64,000 bases of DNA from Candidatus Saccharimonadota bacterium (lineage in GTDB: Bacteria; Patescibacteriota; Saccharimonadia; Saccharimonadales; Saccharimonadaceae), in NCBI GenBank assembly GCA_017460065.1, contig JAFUBT010000009.1, forward strand, positions 19,906 to 83,905, read 5' to 3'. Below are positions 36,395 to 44,490 of this stretch, piece after piece. The notes below the pieces were generated by a model. That model was not told where the DNA came from. It worked only from the letters and a program-made list of their open reading frames with translations, and did no database searches. Each line of letters opens with the position of its first letter. The stretch's first letter is position 1. The position numbers were made by a program, and so were the translations under genes.

Positions 36395-36414
36395 CGCCGA
36401 TTTTGGCGTTTTTT
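36395..36414 (+). terminator. Short terminator after tRNA-Val
   Basis: CGCC (36395-36398), loop GATTTT, GGCG (36405-36408), then six T. The 36415-36544 remainder has a small CTACC / GGTAG hairpin near 36513-36525 and no gene. Confidence 0.7.
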
Positions 36415-36544
36415 CATGATTCGCTCGGTCGTAAACCGCGCTTCACATGAAGAAAACACCAAACTCGACGATGGGAATACCAGGTGGACAAGCATTAAGC
36501 TCGGAGATGGGGCTACCCAGAGGTAGGAAATTTATATTGACAAT

Positions 36545-38365
36545 ATGAGAGACAAGAGCAAGATACGTAATGTGGCGATTATCGCGCACGTGGATCACGG
36601 TAAAACCACTCTAGTGGATGCTTTGTTGAAGCAAAGTAATACTTTTCGTGAGAACCAGGCGGAGATGGGGCAGAGTCTGATTATGGATTCGGGCGATCAG
36701 GAGCACGAGCGCGGTATCACGATTACCGCTAAGCAGACGGCGGTGTTCTATGAAGGCTATAAGATCAATATTATTGATACGCCAGGGCATGCGGACTTCT
36801 CTGGTGAAGTAGAACGGACGCTTAATATGGCGGATGGTGTGCTGTTGATTGTTGACGCGCAAGAGGGGCCGATGCCGCAAACTAAATTCGTGCTGCAAAA
36901 GGCGCTTGAAATGTCTTTGCGGCCAATTGTGGTAATTAACAAGATAGATAAACCGGCGGCGCGTTTGGGAGAGGTAGAAGATGAGGTGGCGGATTTATTC
37001 TTGGAGTTGGCGACTAACGAAGAGCAGCTGAAATATCCAGTATATTATGCAATTGCGCGGGACGGTAGGGCTGGTAGTACGCCAGAGTTGGATGCGGATT
37101 TGCACGTAATTTTTGACGCAATTATTCATGAAATTCCGGAGCCGCAGGTGGAGGTTGATGCTTCGCGCGGGGCGCAGCTGTTGGTGGCGGCCTTGGCAGC
37201 GGATAGTTATCTGGGGAAGTATGCGATTGGGCGCATTTTCCGGGGAAAATTGAAGAAGAATGAAGCCGTTACAATTATGAAGACGAATGGTTCTACGGTG
37301 CGAGCGAAGATTGATGGCATTTATACTTATCGAGGTTTGGGGCGTGAAGAGGCGCAGGAGGCAATTGCTGGAGACATCGTGGCTTTGGCAGGCCTAGGCC
37401 CGGCAAACATTGGCGACACCGTGGCGACGGGTGACCAGCCAGAGGCTTTGCCGACGATTGAGCTGGAGGCGCCAACGCTGAGTATTTATATTGGGCCAAA
37501 TACCTCGCCGCTTAAGGGAAGAGAAGGCGAGTTTACGACTTCGCGACAGATTGGCGATCGACTCAAACATGAGTTAGAAACAAATATTTCGTTACGCCTG
37601 GAGCCGCAGGGCTTGGGTTATAAAGTGTCTGGACGGGGCGAATTGCATTTGTCGGTACTAATCGAGACGATGCGGCGCGAGGGTTACGAGCTCGAAGTTG
37701 GCCGCCCAGAAGTGGTCTATAAACATGAAGACGGTGTAGAGATGGAGCCAGTTGAGGAGCTGAGCATTGAGGTGGCGCCAGAATATGTGGGCGCAGTATC
37801 GCAGGAGTTAGGCGTGCGCAAAGCGGAGCTGCTAGAACAAGAAATGATTTCAACGGGAGCGACGCGTTTTCGTTACAAGATTACCACTGCGGCATTAATC
37901 GGTTTGCGGAATAATTTAATGACTGGTACAAAGGGCACGGTGATTATGAATACCTTACCGAAGGGCTACCAGCCGGTTAGCGCGCATTATCGCCAAGAGC
38001 GCAACGGTGCCTTGGTCGCGTCGGAGGCGGGTCAGAGTACGGCTTATGCTTTGGACGCAGCGCAAGCGAGAGGAGTTCTGTATATCCCGCCGCAAGTTGA
38101 TGTGTATCAGGGGATGATTGTGGGATTGTCGAAAAAGGACGAGTTAGACATAAATGTTTGCCGCGAGAAGCAACTGACGAATATGCGGACGCATGCCTCG
38201 GACGGGGCAATTCAGCTGACGCCGCACACGCAGCTGTCGTTGGAGCAGTGTTTGGATTTCTTGATGGACGATGAGCTACTTGAGGTGACGCCGCAGAATT
38301 TGCGTTTGCGCAAAAAGGAATTGAACCCTGTGATGCGTAAACGGCAACGCAACCACCAGGCTTGA
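36545..38365 (+). CDS. typA: Ribosome-associated GTPase TypA/BipA
   Basis: TypA is a translational GTPase that helps ribosome assembly and stress adaptation. The 606-aa chain is full length: G1 AHVDHGKTT, switch II DTPGHADF, NKID box, the EF-G-like domain II and the TypA-specific C-terminal region with SxxKxDELDINVCREKQLTN-type block. It differs from LepA and EF-G by this C-terminal region. It ends in TGA. TATATT at 36533-36538 is 6 nt before the ATG, but no good -35 is seen, so this leaderless call is weaker than others. Confidence 0.96.
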   Translation: MRDKSKIRNVAIIAHVDHGKTTLVDALLKQSNTFRENQAEMGQSLIMDSGDQEHERGITITAKQTAVFYEGYKINIIDTPGHADFSGEVERTLNMADGVLLIVDAQEGPMPQTKFVLQKALEMSLRPIVVINKIDKPAARLGEVEDEVADLFLELATNEEQLKYPVYYAIARDGRAGSTPELDADLHVIFDAIIHEIPEPQVEVDASRGAQLLVAALAADSYLGKYAIGRIFRGKLKKNEAVTIMKTNGSTVRAKIDGIYTYRGLGREEAQEAIAGDIVALAGLGPANIGDTVATGDQPEALPTIELEAPTLSIYIGPNTSPLKGREGEFTTSRQIGDRLKHELETNISLRLEPQGLGYKVSGRGELHLSVLIETMRREGYELEVGRPEVVYKHEDGVEMEPVEELSIEVAPEYVGAVSQELGVRKAELLEQEMISTGATRFRYKITTAALIGLRNNLMTGTKGTVIMNTLPKGYQPVSAHYRQERNGALVASEAGQSTAYALDAAQARGVLYIPPQVDVYQGMIVGLSKKDELDINVCREKQLTNMRTHASDGAIQLTPHTQLSLEQCLDFLMDDELLEVTPQNLRLRKKELNPVMRKRQRNHQA

Positions 38366-38428
38366 ACGTGACGAGGGGCGAATGCCGCTAGAGCTGTTTG
38401 GTATAATAAAACCAGCAAAGGAGGCCTG

Positions 38429-39316
38429 ATGGCGAAAGCAAAAGTTTATTATTCGAAGGTAATAAGCCCAGAGAGTCTGATAGCGGCATACGAGGCCCTG
38501 GGTGTAGAGTTAACGGGAAAAATTGGTGTAAAAGTCTCGACTGGCGAGCGTGGCTCGAAGGGGTATTTAAAGGCGGACTTGATTGGGCCGTTCGTGCAGA
38601 AACTGAAAGCCACGATTATTGAATGTAATACAGCGTATCCTGGCGCGCGGACTGAGGCGACAGAACATCTCGCCGTGGCAAAAGAGCATGGTTTTACGGA
38701 TTTTGCCGAGGTGGATATCATGGACGCCGAAGGCGAGAAAGAGATCCCCGTTAAGAACGGTAAGCATCTGAAATACGACATTATCGGTACGCATTTGGAT
38801 AATTATGATGCGATTGTAAACCTTGCGCATGGTAAGGGGCATGCAATGGGCGGCTTTGGCGCGGTCTTAAAGAACCAATCGATTGGTATTGCTTCGCGAC
38901 ACGGTAAAGCTTATATTCACAGCTGTGGAAAGACGAAAAGCCCGCGATTGTGTTGGACTTTGCCCTACAAACAAGAGCATTTTATTGAGTCGATGGCCGA
39001 GGCGGCAAAAGCAGTGGCGGACTATCTAAGCGACAATGGCAAGCCGATTGTCTATATGACAGTGATGAATGCGTTGTCGGTGGATTGCGACTGTGATGCA
39101 AACCAGGGTGAACCAGTGATGGGGGATTTGGGGATTATTGCCTCTCTGGACCCCGTAGCGAATGACCAGGCGTTTATTGATATGATATGGGCTTCCAAAG
39201 AACCAGGTGCAGGGCAGCTGCGCGAACGCATAGATCGACAAGTAGGGCGGCATATTTTGCCATATGCGGAGGAAATCGGCCTTGGTACGCGCGATTACGA
39301 GCTGATTGAGCTGTAG
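38429..39316 (+). CDS. DUF362 domain protein
   Basis: This 295-aa DUF362 protein has the family core (VGVKVSTGERG-type start, ECNTAYPGARTEATEHLAVAKEHGF, NLAHGKGHAMGGFGAVLKN). Cysteines in IHSCGK, SPRLCW and VDCDCDANQGEP may bind a metal or cluster, although the ferredoxin-like CxxCxxC set of longer relatives is missing. The biochemical role is unknown. TGG-TATAAT at 38402-38407 and an AAAGGAGG Shine-Dalgarno make it a leadered gene. Confidence 0.85.
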   Translation: MAKAKVYYSKVISPESLIAAYEALGVELTGKIGVKVSTGERGSKGYLKADLIGPFVQKLKATIIECNTAYPGARTEATEHLAVAKEHGFTDFAEVDIMDAEGEKEIPVKNGKHLKYDIIGTHLDNYDAIVNLAHGKGHAMGGFGAVLKNQSIGIASRHGKAYIHSCGKTKSPRLCWTLPYKQEHFIESMAEAAKAVADYLSDNGKPIVYMTVMNALSVDCDCDANQGEPVMGDLGIIASLDPVANDQAFIDMIWASKEPGAGQLRERIDRQVGRHILPYAEEIGLGTRDYELIEL

Positions 39317-39324
39317 AGCAGTAG

Positions 39325-39357
39325 AAAGTACCCCCTATAAAACAGGGGTACTTTTTT
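39325..39357 (+). terminator. Rho-independent terminator
   Basis: AAGTACCCC and GGGGTACTT pair around a short loop and are followed by TTTTTT. Confidence 0.85.
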
Positions 39358-39492
39358 GTTTTTAAAATATTCTTATGTTTTTGCAAGGGGGAGTAGAGTG
39401 CAAATTATGAAATGATATATTGTTTTGTCAATAGAAAATAGGTCAGTTTTTGTTCGTAAATTATAAAATATAAAATGATTCTGCGCAAGTGT

Positions 39493-39508
39493 GGAAAACG
39501 GTGGGAAA
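39493..39508 (+). promoter_or_regulatory. MraZ-box-like GTGG repeat
   Basis: GTGG-N6-GTGGG, a 10-bp period, followed by further GTGG copies near 39563 and 39626. This spacing is that of MraZ operators, which control division/wall clusters and normally lie before mraZ-rsmH. No mraZ gene is in the window, so the call is tentative. Confidence 0.35.
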
Positions 39509-39588
39509 AATAAAAATCTGTTCGGGTTTGTATCTGTTGTGGGCTGTATTTTTACACAAAATGTGGAAAAATTTGCCAAAAATGGGTC

Positions 39589-39617
39589 TTGCAAAGTTGA
39601 AAAAACTTGCTTAAACT
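39589..39617 (+). promoter_or_regulatory. Promoter before the division cluster
   Basis: TTGCAA (39589-39594), 17 bp, TAAACT (39612-39617). Transcription should start near 39624 and give an A/C-rich leader of about 77 nt before the small ORF at 39701. Confidence 0.6.
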
Positions 39618-39700
39618 AGGGGCAAGTGGAAAACATAAAACAAACACCACTAACAAAAACAAAAAGATCGACAAGGACGATTGGTTGAGAAAAACATAAA

Positions 39701-39769
39701 ATGACTACTGAAGCGAATGTTAAATGCCAGTCGACTGATTTTCAAATTGTTACACTACGGAAACGATAA
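39701..39769 (+). CDS. Putative 22-codon leader ORF
   Basis: ATG at 39701 opens a 22-codon frame that starts MTTEANVKC, ends IVTLRKR and stops with TAA. A promoter at 39589-39617 and a leader closely resembling that of the 65-aa gene at 911 support expression. There is no strong Shine-Dalgarno. It may be a leader peptide or the remnant of a longer gene. No homolog is recognised. Confidence 0.35.
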   Translation: MTTEANVKCQSTDFQIVTLRKR

Positions 39770-40055
39770 CGGTCGGTATTTTTGTAGTACATTAACAAAG
39801 TTCGAGTCCGGTCACCTAGGAGTTTCGGGCGCGTTAGGAATACGCGAAACAGAAATCAATAGGTACCTTGCATAAAACACACCTCCCAAACATATAACTC
39901 ACCTCATACAGATTAAGTCTCTCAACACTATAGGACGAGTCGGCTATATGCTGGCAAACTATAGAATCTTAAGATGTATACAAGAAATAAACAGCAAAAA
40001 ACACAAACACCTGAAATTTCTAGATGTTCGGATTCGAACAAGATATAATGAAGAA
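39770..40055 (+). other. Gene-free stretch before rsmH with one hairpin
   Basis: GTTT-CGGG-CGCGT pairs with ACGCG-AAAC around TAGGAAT near 39829-39857. A CACC-rich tract follows (39882-39908). I see no ORF worth calling. The TATAAT at 40044-40049 is the rsmH promoter. Confidence 0.4.
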
Positions 40056-40931
40056 ATGAATGAAGTTCATATTCCAGTATTATTATCGAATGTTGTGAAG
40101 TATCTTAGGCCGAGTGCAGGCGAAACATATTTGGACCTGACGGCTGGATACGGTGGGCATGCAGATAAAATTTTGGAAGTAACGCGGAACTATAAAGGAG
40201 CGGTCTTGAATGACCGTGATCAGAATGCGATTAATTTCTTGAAGGCGAAGTACCAAGAGGAGAAGCCGAAGTTAATCCATGCTGATTTTTACAGTACGGC
40301 GCTACGACTTGTGGAGAGTAATGAAAAATTCGATATGATTCTGGCGGACTTTGGCGTTTCTTCACCGCAATTAGACCGTGCGGAGCGTGGTTTTTCGTTT
40401 GCGCAGGTAGCGCGATTGGATATGCGCATGGACGAATCGCAAGATTTGGACGCTTGGCAAATCGTGAACAAGTGGAGCGAGCGAAAGCTGGTAGAGATTT
40501 TTGTAAAATATGGCGAAGAACGGAAGGGGCGAGCCGAGTTATTGGCGCGCGAAATCTGCTGGCATCGACCAATCGAGACGACAACGGAGTTGGCTGAGCT
40601 AATTAAGGCGAAGTCTCCCCATACGCACACGCATCCAGCGACCAAGATTTTTCAGGCGATTCGGATTGCTGTTAATGACGAGCTGCACGAAATCGCGCAG
40701 ACGTTGGCTTTATTGCCGAAACTTTTGGCGCCAGGTGGTCGAGTGGCGATTATCTCCTTCCATAGTTTGGAAGATCGTCTTGTAAAGGATTTTTTCAAGC
40801 AAGAAAGCTCAAAGGGCTTAGAATCAAGCCTGAAAATCCTGACCAAAAAACCAATAATTGCGGACAATAACGAAATCGTTAACAACCCACGCTCGAGGAG
40901 CGCGAAGTTGCGGGTGGCAGAGAGAATTTAA
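40056..40931 (+). CDS. rsmH: 16S rRNA m4C1402 methyltransferase RsmH
   Basis: RsmH (MraW) N4-methylates C1402 of 16S rRNA. The 291-aa protein starts MNEVHIPVLLSNVV, has the SAM motif YLDLTAGYGGHADKIL, the ILADFGVSSPQLDRAERGFSF block, TKIFQAIRIAVNDEL and the C-terminal IISFHSLEDRLVKDFF. The frame is open 36 codons further up, but TATAAT at 40044-40049 ends 6 nt before this ATG, and the chain then begins as in homologs. It is the first recognised gene of the division/wall cluster. Confidence 0.96.
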   Translation: MNEVHIPVLLSNVVKYLRPSAGETYLDLTAGYGGHADKILEVTRNYKGAVLNDRDQNAINFLKAKYQEEKPKLIHADFYSTALRLVESNEKFDMILADFGVSSPQLDRAERGFSFAQVARLDMRMDESQDLDAWQIVNKWSERKLVEIFVKYGEERKGRAELLAREICWHRPIETTTELAELIKAKSPHTHTHPATKIFQAIRIAVNDELHEIAQTLALLPKLLAPGGRVAIISFHSLEDRLVKDFFKQESSKGLESSLKILTKKPIIADNNEIVNNPRSRSAKLRVAERI

Positions 40932-41005
40932 AGTCTGATGGTTGCCCGGAACGTTGAGGCTCAGCGGGCAATCGTAAAAACAAACACAAAAAAGGAGAGA
41001 GCCAA

Positions 41006-41068
41006 ATGGCCAAAATCCAAGTAACCAACAAATCTCGTGCACAAAAAGTTGCCGTTATTTTTCGCTAA
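41006..41068 (+). CDS. Putative 20-codon small ORF behind rsmH
   Basis: An AAAAAGGAGAG Shine-Dalgarno lies 5-8 nt before ATG 41006. The peptide starts MAKIQVTNKS, ends KVAVIFR and is strongly basic. Such a perfect ribosome site before so short a frame suggests real translation. It sits in the 309-nt rsmH-ftsL gap and may be a leader peptide. Confidence 0.45.
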   Translation: MAKIQVTNKSRAQKVAVIFR

Positions 41069-41160
41069 GACTTAATCTATACATGCCCCGTTTGACCTAG
41101 GGGTACCATATAGGTGAAGTTTTTGAGGGAAGTGTAAAATTTTGACCTTCTTTGGAGAGG

Positions 41161-41190
41161 AGCTGGATGGTCTTGACCCGCCATTCAGCT
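41161..41190 (+). other. Hairpin in ftsL leader
   Basis: AGCTGGATGG (41161-41170) pairs with CCATTCAGCT (41181-41190), 10 bp with one G-U, around a 10-nt loop. No T-tract follows, so it is not a terminator. A second small dyad CCCC / GGGG lies at 41086-41103. Confidence 0.45.
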
Positions 41191-41240
41191 GCCGCCAAAG
41201 CTAAAAAACAAACATAAAAACAAGTGGAATTATATTAAGA

Positions 41241-41603
41241 ATGTCAGCATATTATGAAACCGCACGGCGAGCGGGTATCAACGCTTCGGCTATGACCTGG
41301 GCGCCGAACCGCAACTCGGTGCGTCACAATGCGAAGATAAGTTTGGGCCCAGCGGCGCGTCTGATAATTTTTGGCGTACTGGTAGTGATGATTGGGCTGT
41401 TTTCGGTCGCTCAGAGCGCCAGTGTAACGAATTACGATATGGCGATAGCAGCCGTTGACGGTGAAATTACGAATTTGGAGGCGCAGCGAGATGCCCTAGC
41501 GGTAGAGAACGCCAAAATAACCGCTGCGGCCGCATCGGAAGAACAGAATGACGCCGCTAAGAGTATGGTAGTAGCGACGGCGACTGACTTTGTGGCGGAT
41601 TAA
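41241..41603 (+). CDS. FtsL-like divisome protein
   Basis: The 120-aa protein has a 40-residue soluble start, one membrane helix (about 42-62) and an extracytoplasmic coiled coil (VDGEITNLEAQRDALAVENAKI). Sequence alone does not prove function. Its position between rsmH and ftsI, its size and its topology match FtsL, which activates FtsW-FtsI during septation. A terminator directly follows, so it is cut off from ftsI, which is unusual for this cluster. Confidence 0.65.
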   Translation: MSAYYETARRAGINASAMTWAPNRNSVRHNAKISLGPAARLIIFGVLVVMIGLFSVAQSASVTNYDMAIAAVDGEITNLEAQRDALAVENAKITAAAASEEQNDAAKSMVVATATDFVAD

Positions 41604-41633
41604 CTTAATACCGTTCTTGAGTTTTTATGTTTT

Positions 41634-41657
41634 ACAGCCCCAGACGGGGCTGTTTTT
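41634..41657 (+). terminator. Terminator between ftsL-like gene and ftsI
   Basis: ACAGCCCC (41634-41641), a 4-nt loop, GGGGCTGT (41646-41653), then T. It separates the first part of the cluster from ftsI. Confidence 0.88.
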
Positions 41658-41685
41658 GTGGTGATGAATCTGTTAAAATGTCCTT

Positions 41686-43434
41686 ATGTTTAAAGTCGCA
41701 ACACGTTACGCCTGCTTGAGGGTTTTGCCGTTGATTTTACTAGTGGCAGTGGCGGTGCGATTGTTTGATGTGCAGGTCGTACATCACAGCGAGTACAAGG
41801 CAAAGGCGGCAGAGACCAGGATTAAGCAATACGAGTTGATTGCTAAGCGGGGTGAAGTTTATATGATGGATGGCGACGAGGATGTAGTGCCGGTCGTAAT
41901 TAACGAGCGAACGTGGACGATTTTTGTCGACCCGAGTTATGTGGCGAATAAAGATGTCGTGCAGCAAAAACTCGGTGAGATTTTGGGCGATCAGATGCTT
42001 GTGGGCTGGGATAAAGTTTGGGACAACATGCGACTGCAGTATATCGAAATTGCGCATAATGTTGATTACAATACCGTGACGGCCGTAAAAGCGGCTAATT
42101 TGCGCGGGGTGGGGCAGAAAGAGACCTCGCGACGCGTGTATCCATCGGGCGAGTTGGCGAGCCAAGTGTTGGGCTTCGTGAACGCCGAAGGGGTCGGTAC
42201 AGGCATTGAAGGCTCGCTCAACGAACGTCTAGCGGGAAAGAACGGTACGCTGAAGACCGTAACTGATGTGAACCAGATACCGCTTTCGATTGGCGACGAT
42301 AACATCGAGATACCGGCTGAGGACGGCGAGAATATCGTGCTCACAATCGACGAAAATGTTCAGCGTAAAGTAGAAAATATTCTGAAAAATGCAATGGCAC
42401 AAAAAAGCGGCATTTCGAAAGCCAGTGCGCTGGTGTTGAACCCGAACAATGGACATATTATGGCAATGGCGAATTATCCGACATATAATCCTGAAGAATA
42501 TTGGAAAGTGAGTGACGCAAGTTTATTCACGAATCGAACGACAGAGAGTACCTATGAGCCGGCTAGCGTTTGTAAGACTTTCACTTATGCTGCGGCAATT
42601 AATGAGGGCGTCTTAGAGCCGACGGATACCTATTTTAACACTGGAACGACAACAGTGGACGATCGCCAAATACAGAATGCGAACGGGTCCGTGAAGCACT
42701 ACGGCAATATAACTTTTTCGGAGGCCTTGGACTATTCGCTGAACACTGGCAGTGTAGAAGCTTTGCGGCGAATTGGCGGCGGGGTGATTTCTAAGCAGGC
42801 GCGGACGACGTTGTATAACTATTTGACGAAGAATTTTAACCTGGGGCAAAAAACTGGCGTAGAGCTTTATGAAGAAGCGGGACGGATTATTAGCCCCGAA
42901 GAGCAGGAGGGGAATGCGGTGCGTTATGCCAACATGACCTTTGGGCAGGGGATGAATTTGACGATGGTGCAGGTGGCAGCGGGCTTTGCAGCAATCATTA
43001 ACAATGGCGATTATTATCAGCCGACGATTGTGGCGGGCGTGGTCAATGATGAAGGGGAGTTTGTGCCAAAAGAAAAAGAAGAACCCAAGTATAAACACGC
43101 CATTGGCGAGGTGACTAGCCAAACGATGCGCGACATGTTGGTGAGCGTGCGCAAAGTAAACGGTGGTGCGGGGGACTTGCCGGGCTATAGTGTGGGCGTT
43201 AAAACCGGTACGGCAGAAACTTATGATGCGAGTGGCGTCTATACGTCCGATCGAACAATTGCAGGGGCGCTAGGCTTTGGTAGCAGTAAATCGACTGGAT
43301 CGGCGCCAGAGTATGTAGTCTTGGTACGCTTGGATGGCGGTACGTTATTGTGGGGTAGTTATGATGCGGTGCCAATTTTTACGGAGATTAGTAACTATAT
43401 GTTGCAGTATCTACGGATGCGGCCGAGTGAATAA
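41686..43434 (+). CDS. ftsI: Penicillin-binding protein 2/3-type transpeptidase (FtsI)
   Basis: This class B PBP cross-links septal peptidoglycan. The 582-aa chain has a membrane helix (about 10-30), the PBP dimer domain and the transpeptidase with SxxK (ASVCKTF), SxN (SLNTGS) and KTG (GVKTGTAET). No PASTA domains follow. The active-site Ser context reads EPASVCK instead of the usual EPGSxxK. TGT-TAAAAT at 41674-41679 is 6 nt before the ATG, so the mRNA is predicted leaderless. Confidence 0.94.
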   Translation: MFKVATRYACLRVLPLILLVAVAVRLFDVQVVHHSEYKAKAAETRIKQYELIAKRGEVYMMDGDEDVVPVVINERTWTIFVDPSYVANKDVVQQKLGEILGDQMLVGWDKVWDNMRLQYIEIAHNVDYNTVTAVKAANLRGVGQKETSRRVYPSGELASQVLGFVNAEGVGTGIEGSLNERLAGKNGTLKTVTDVNQIPLSIGDDNIEIPAEDGENIVLTIDENVQRKVENILKNAMAQKSGISKASALVLNPNNGHIMAMANYPTYNPEEYWKVSDASLFTNRTTESTYEPASVCKTFTYAAAINEGVLEPTDTYFNTGTTTVDDRQIQNANGSVKHYGNITFSEALDYSLNTGSVEALRRIGGGVISKQARTTLYNYLTKNFNLGQKTGVELYEEAGRIISPEEQEGNAVRYANMTFGQGMNLTMVQVAAGFAAIINNGDYYQPTIVAGVVNDEGEFVPKEKEEPKYKHAIGEVTSQTMRDMLVSVRKVNGGAGDLPGYSVGVKTGTAETYDASGVYTSDRTIAGALGFGSSKSTGSAPEYVVLVRLDGGTLLWGSYDAVPIFTEISNYMLQYLRMRPSE

Positions 43435-43461
43435 GCTTAAGTGATGTAGTATAATTAGCGT

Positions 43462-44490
43462 ATGTTTGCAGATATTAATAATAATATTGGTTACGAGTTA
43501 GTACTGGCTTTAGGTGCTTTTTTACTAGCGATGTTTATTACGCCAATTTATACGAATTTTGCCTATAAGCATAAGTTATGGAAAAAGCAGAAAAGCGTCG
43601 CGATTACGGGCGAAAAGCTCCAGTACATGAACAAGGCGCACGCCGATAAGATTAAGCGCCATTTCCCGACTATGGCGGGCGTGATTATGTTGATTGCAGT
43701 GACGGTAGTGACGCTGGTGTGTTGTTTGAATCGTGGCCAGACCTGGTTGCCGCTAGCAGCCTTTGTGGGCGGTGGGGTAATTGGCTTTTTGGACGATTTG
43801 TTGAACTTATATGGCAAGAATGCAGTGGCTGGTTTGCGGGCGCCGGTAAAGTTTGCGATGATTTCGGCTTTGGGGCTATTTTTGGGCTGGTTCTTCGCCT
43901 ATAAGTTGGGGTGGACGGCGATTAATGTGCCTTTTGTTGGCTCCTTTGATATTGGTATGGTGGCAATGATTTTGTTGTTTGCTTTTGCCGTAGTGGCCAC
44001 CGGCAATGCAGTTAATATCACGGATGGCATGGATGGTCTGGCGGGTGGCTTGGCGATGTTGGCTTATGGCTCGTACGGCGTGATTGCTTTGTTGCAAGAG
44101 CAATGGTATCTGGCTGGTTTTTGTTTTATCGTAATTGGGGCTCTGTTGTCGTATATTTGGTTTAATGTGTTCCCGGCGCGCTTCATGATGGGGGACACGG
44201 GGTCGTTTGCTTTGGGTGCCGGCTTGGGCGTGGTGGCGATGATGACGAAGTCTTTCTTGCTGTTGCCGATTTTCGGTGGATTGTTTGTGGTGGAGGCGGG
44301 TTCGTCATTGTTGCAGATTGCCAGCAAGCGCTTCTTCAACAAAAAGATTTTCCTCAGTGCGCCAATTCACCATCACTTACAGGCGAAAGGTTGGGAGGAA
44401 AGTAAAGTCGTGATGCGCTTTTGGATTATTGGCGGCGTTTTGGCGATGCTGGGCGTATTCTTGGCGATGGGTGGAGGCATTATCCGCTAA
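43462..44490 (+). CDS. mraY: Phospho-N-acetylmuramoyl-pentapeptide transferase
   Basis: MraY makes lipid I at the membrane. The 342-aa protein has ten helices and the Mg-binding motifs: GVIGFLDDLLNLYGKN, NAVNITDGMDGLAGG, FMMGDTGSFALG, and PIHHHLQAKGWEESKVV. TATAAT at 43450-43455 is 6 nt before the ATG. Its stop overlaps the ftsW start (TAATG). Confidence 0.97.
   Translation: MFADINNNIGYELVLALGAFLLAMFITPIYTNFAYKHKLWKKQKSVAITGEKLQYMNKAHADKIKRHFPTMAGVIMLIAVTVVTLVCCLNRGQTWLPLAAFVGGGVIGFLDDLLNLYGKNAVAGLRAPVKFAMISALGLFLGWFFAYKLGWTAINVPFVGSFDIGMVAMILLFAFAVVATGNAVNITDGMDGLAGGLAMLAYGSYGVIALLQEQWYLAGFCFIVIGALLSYIWFNVFPARFMMGDTGSFALGAGLGVVAMMTKSFLLLPIFGGLFVVEAGSSLLQIASKRFFNKKIFLSAPIHHHLQAKGWEESKVVMRFWIIGGVLAMLGVFLAMGGGIIR

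Noticed and set aside
36545..38365. Recoded UGA (code 25)
   Set aside because: typA, the receiver gene and others end properly at UGA, and in-frame UGA does not interrupt the conserved genes.
39948..40055. Longer N-terminus for RsmH
   Set aside because: The extra 36 codons contain the promoter and do not resemble RsmH; homologs begin near MNEVHIPVLL.
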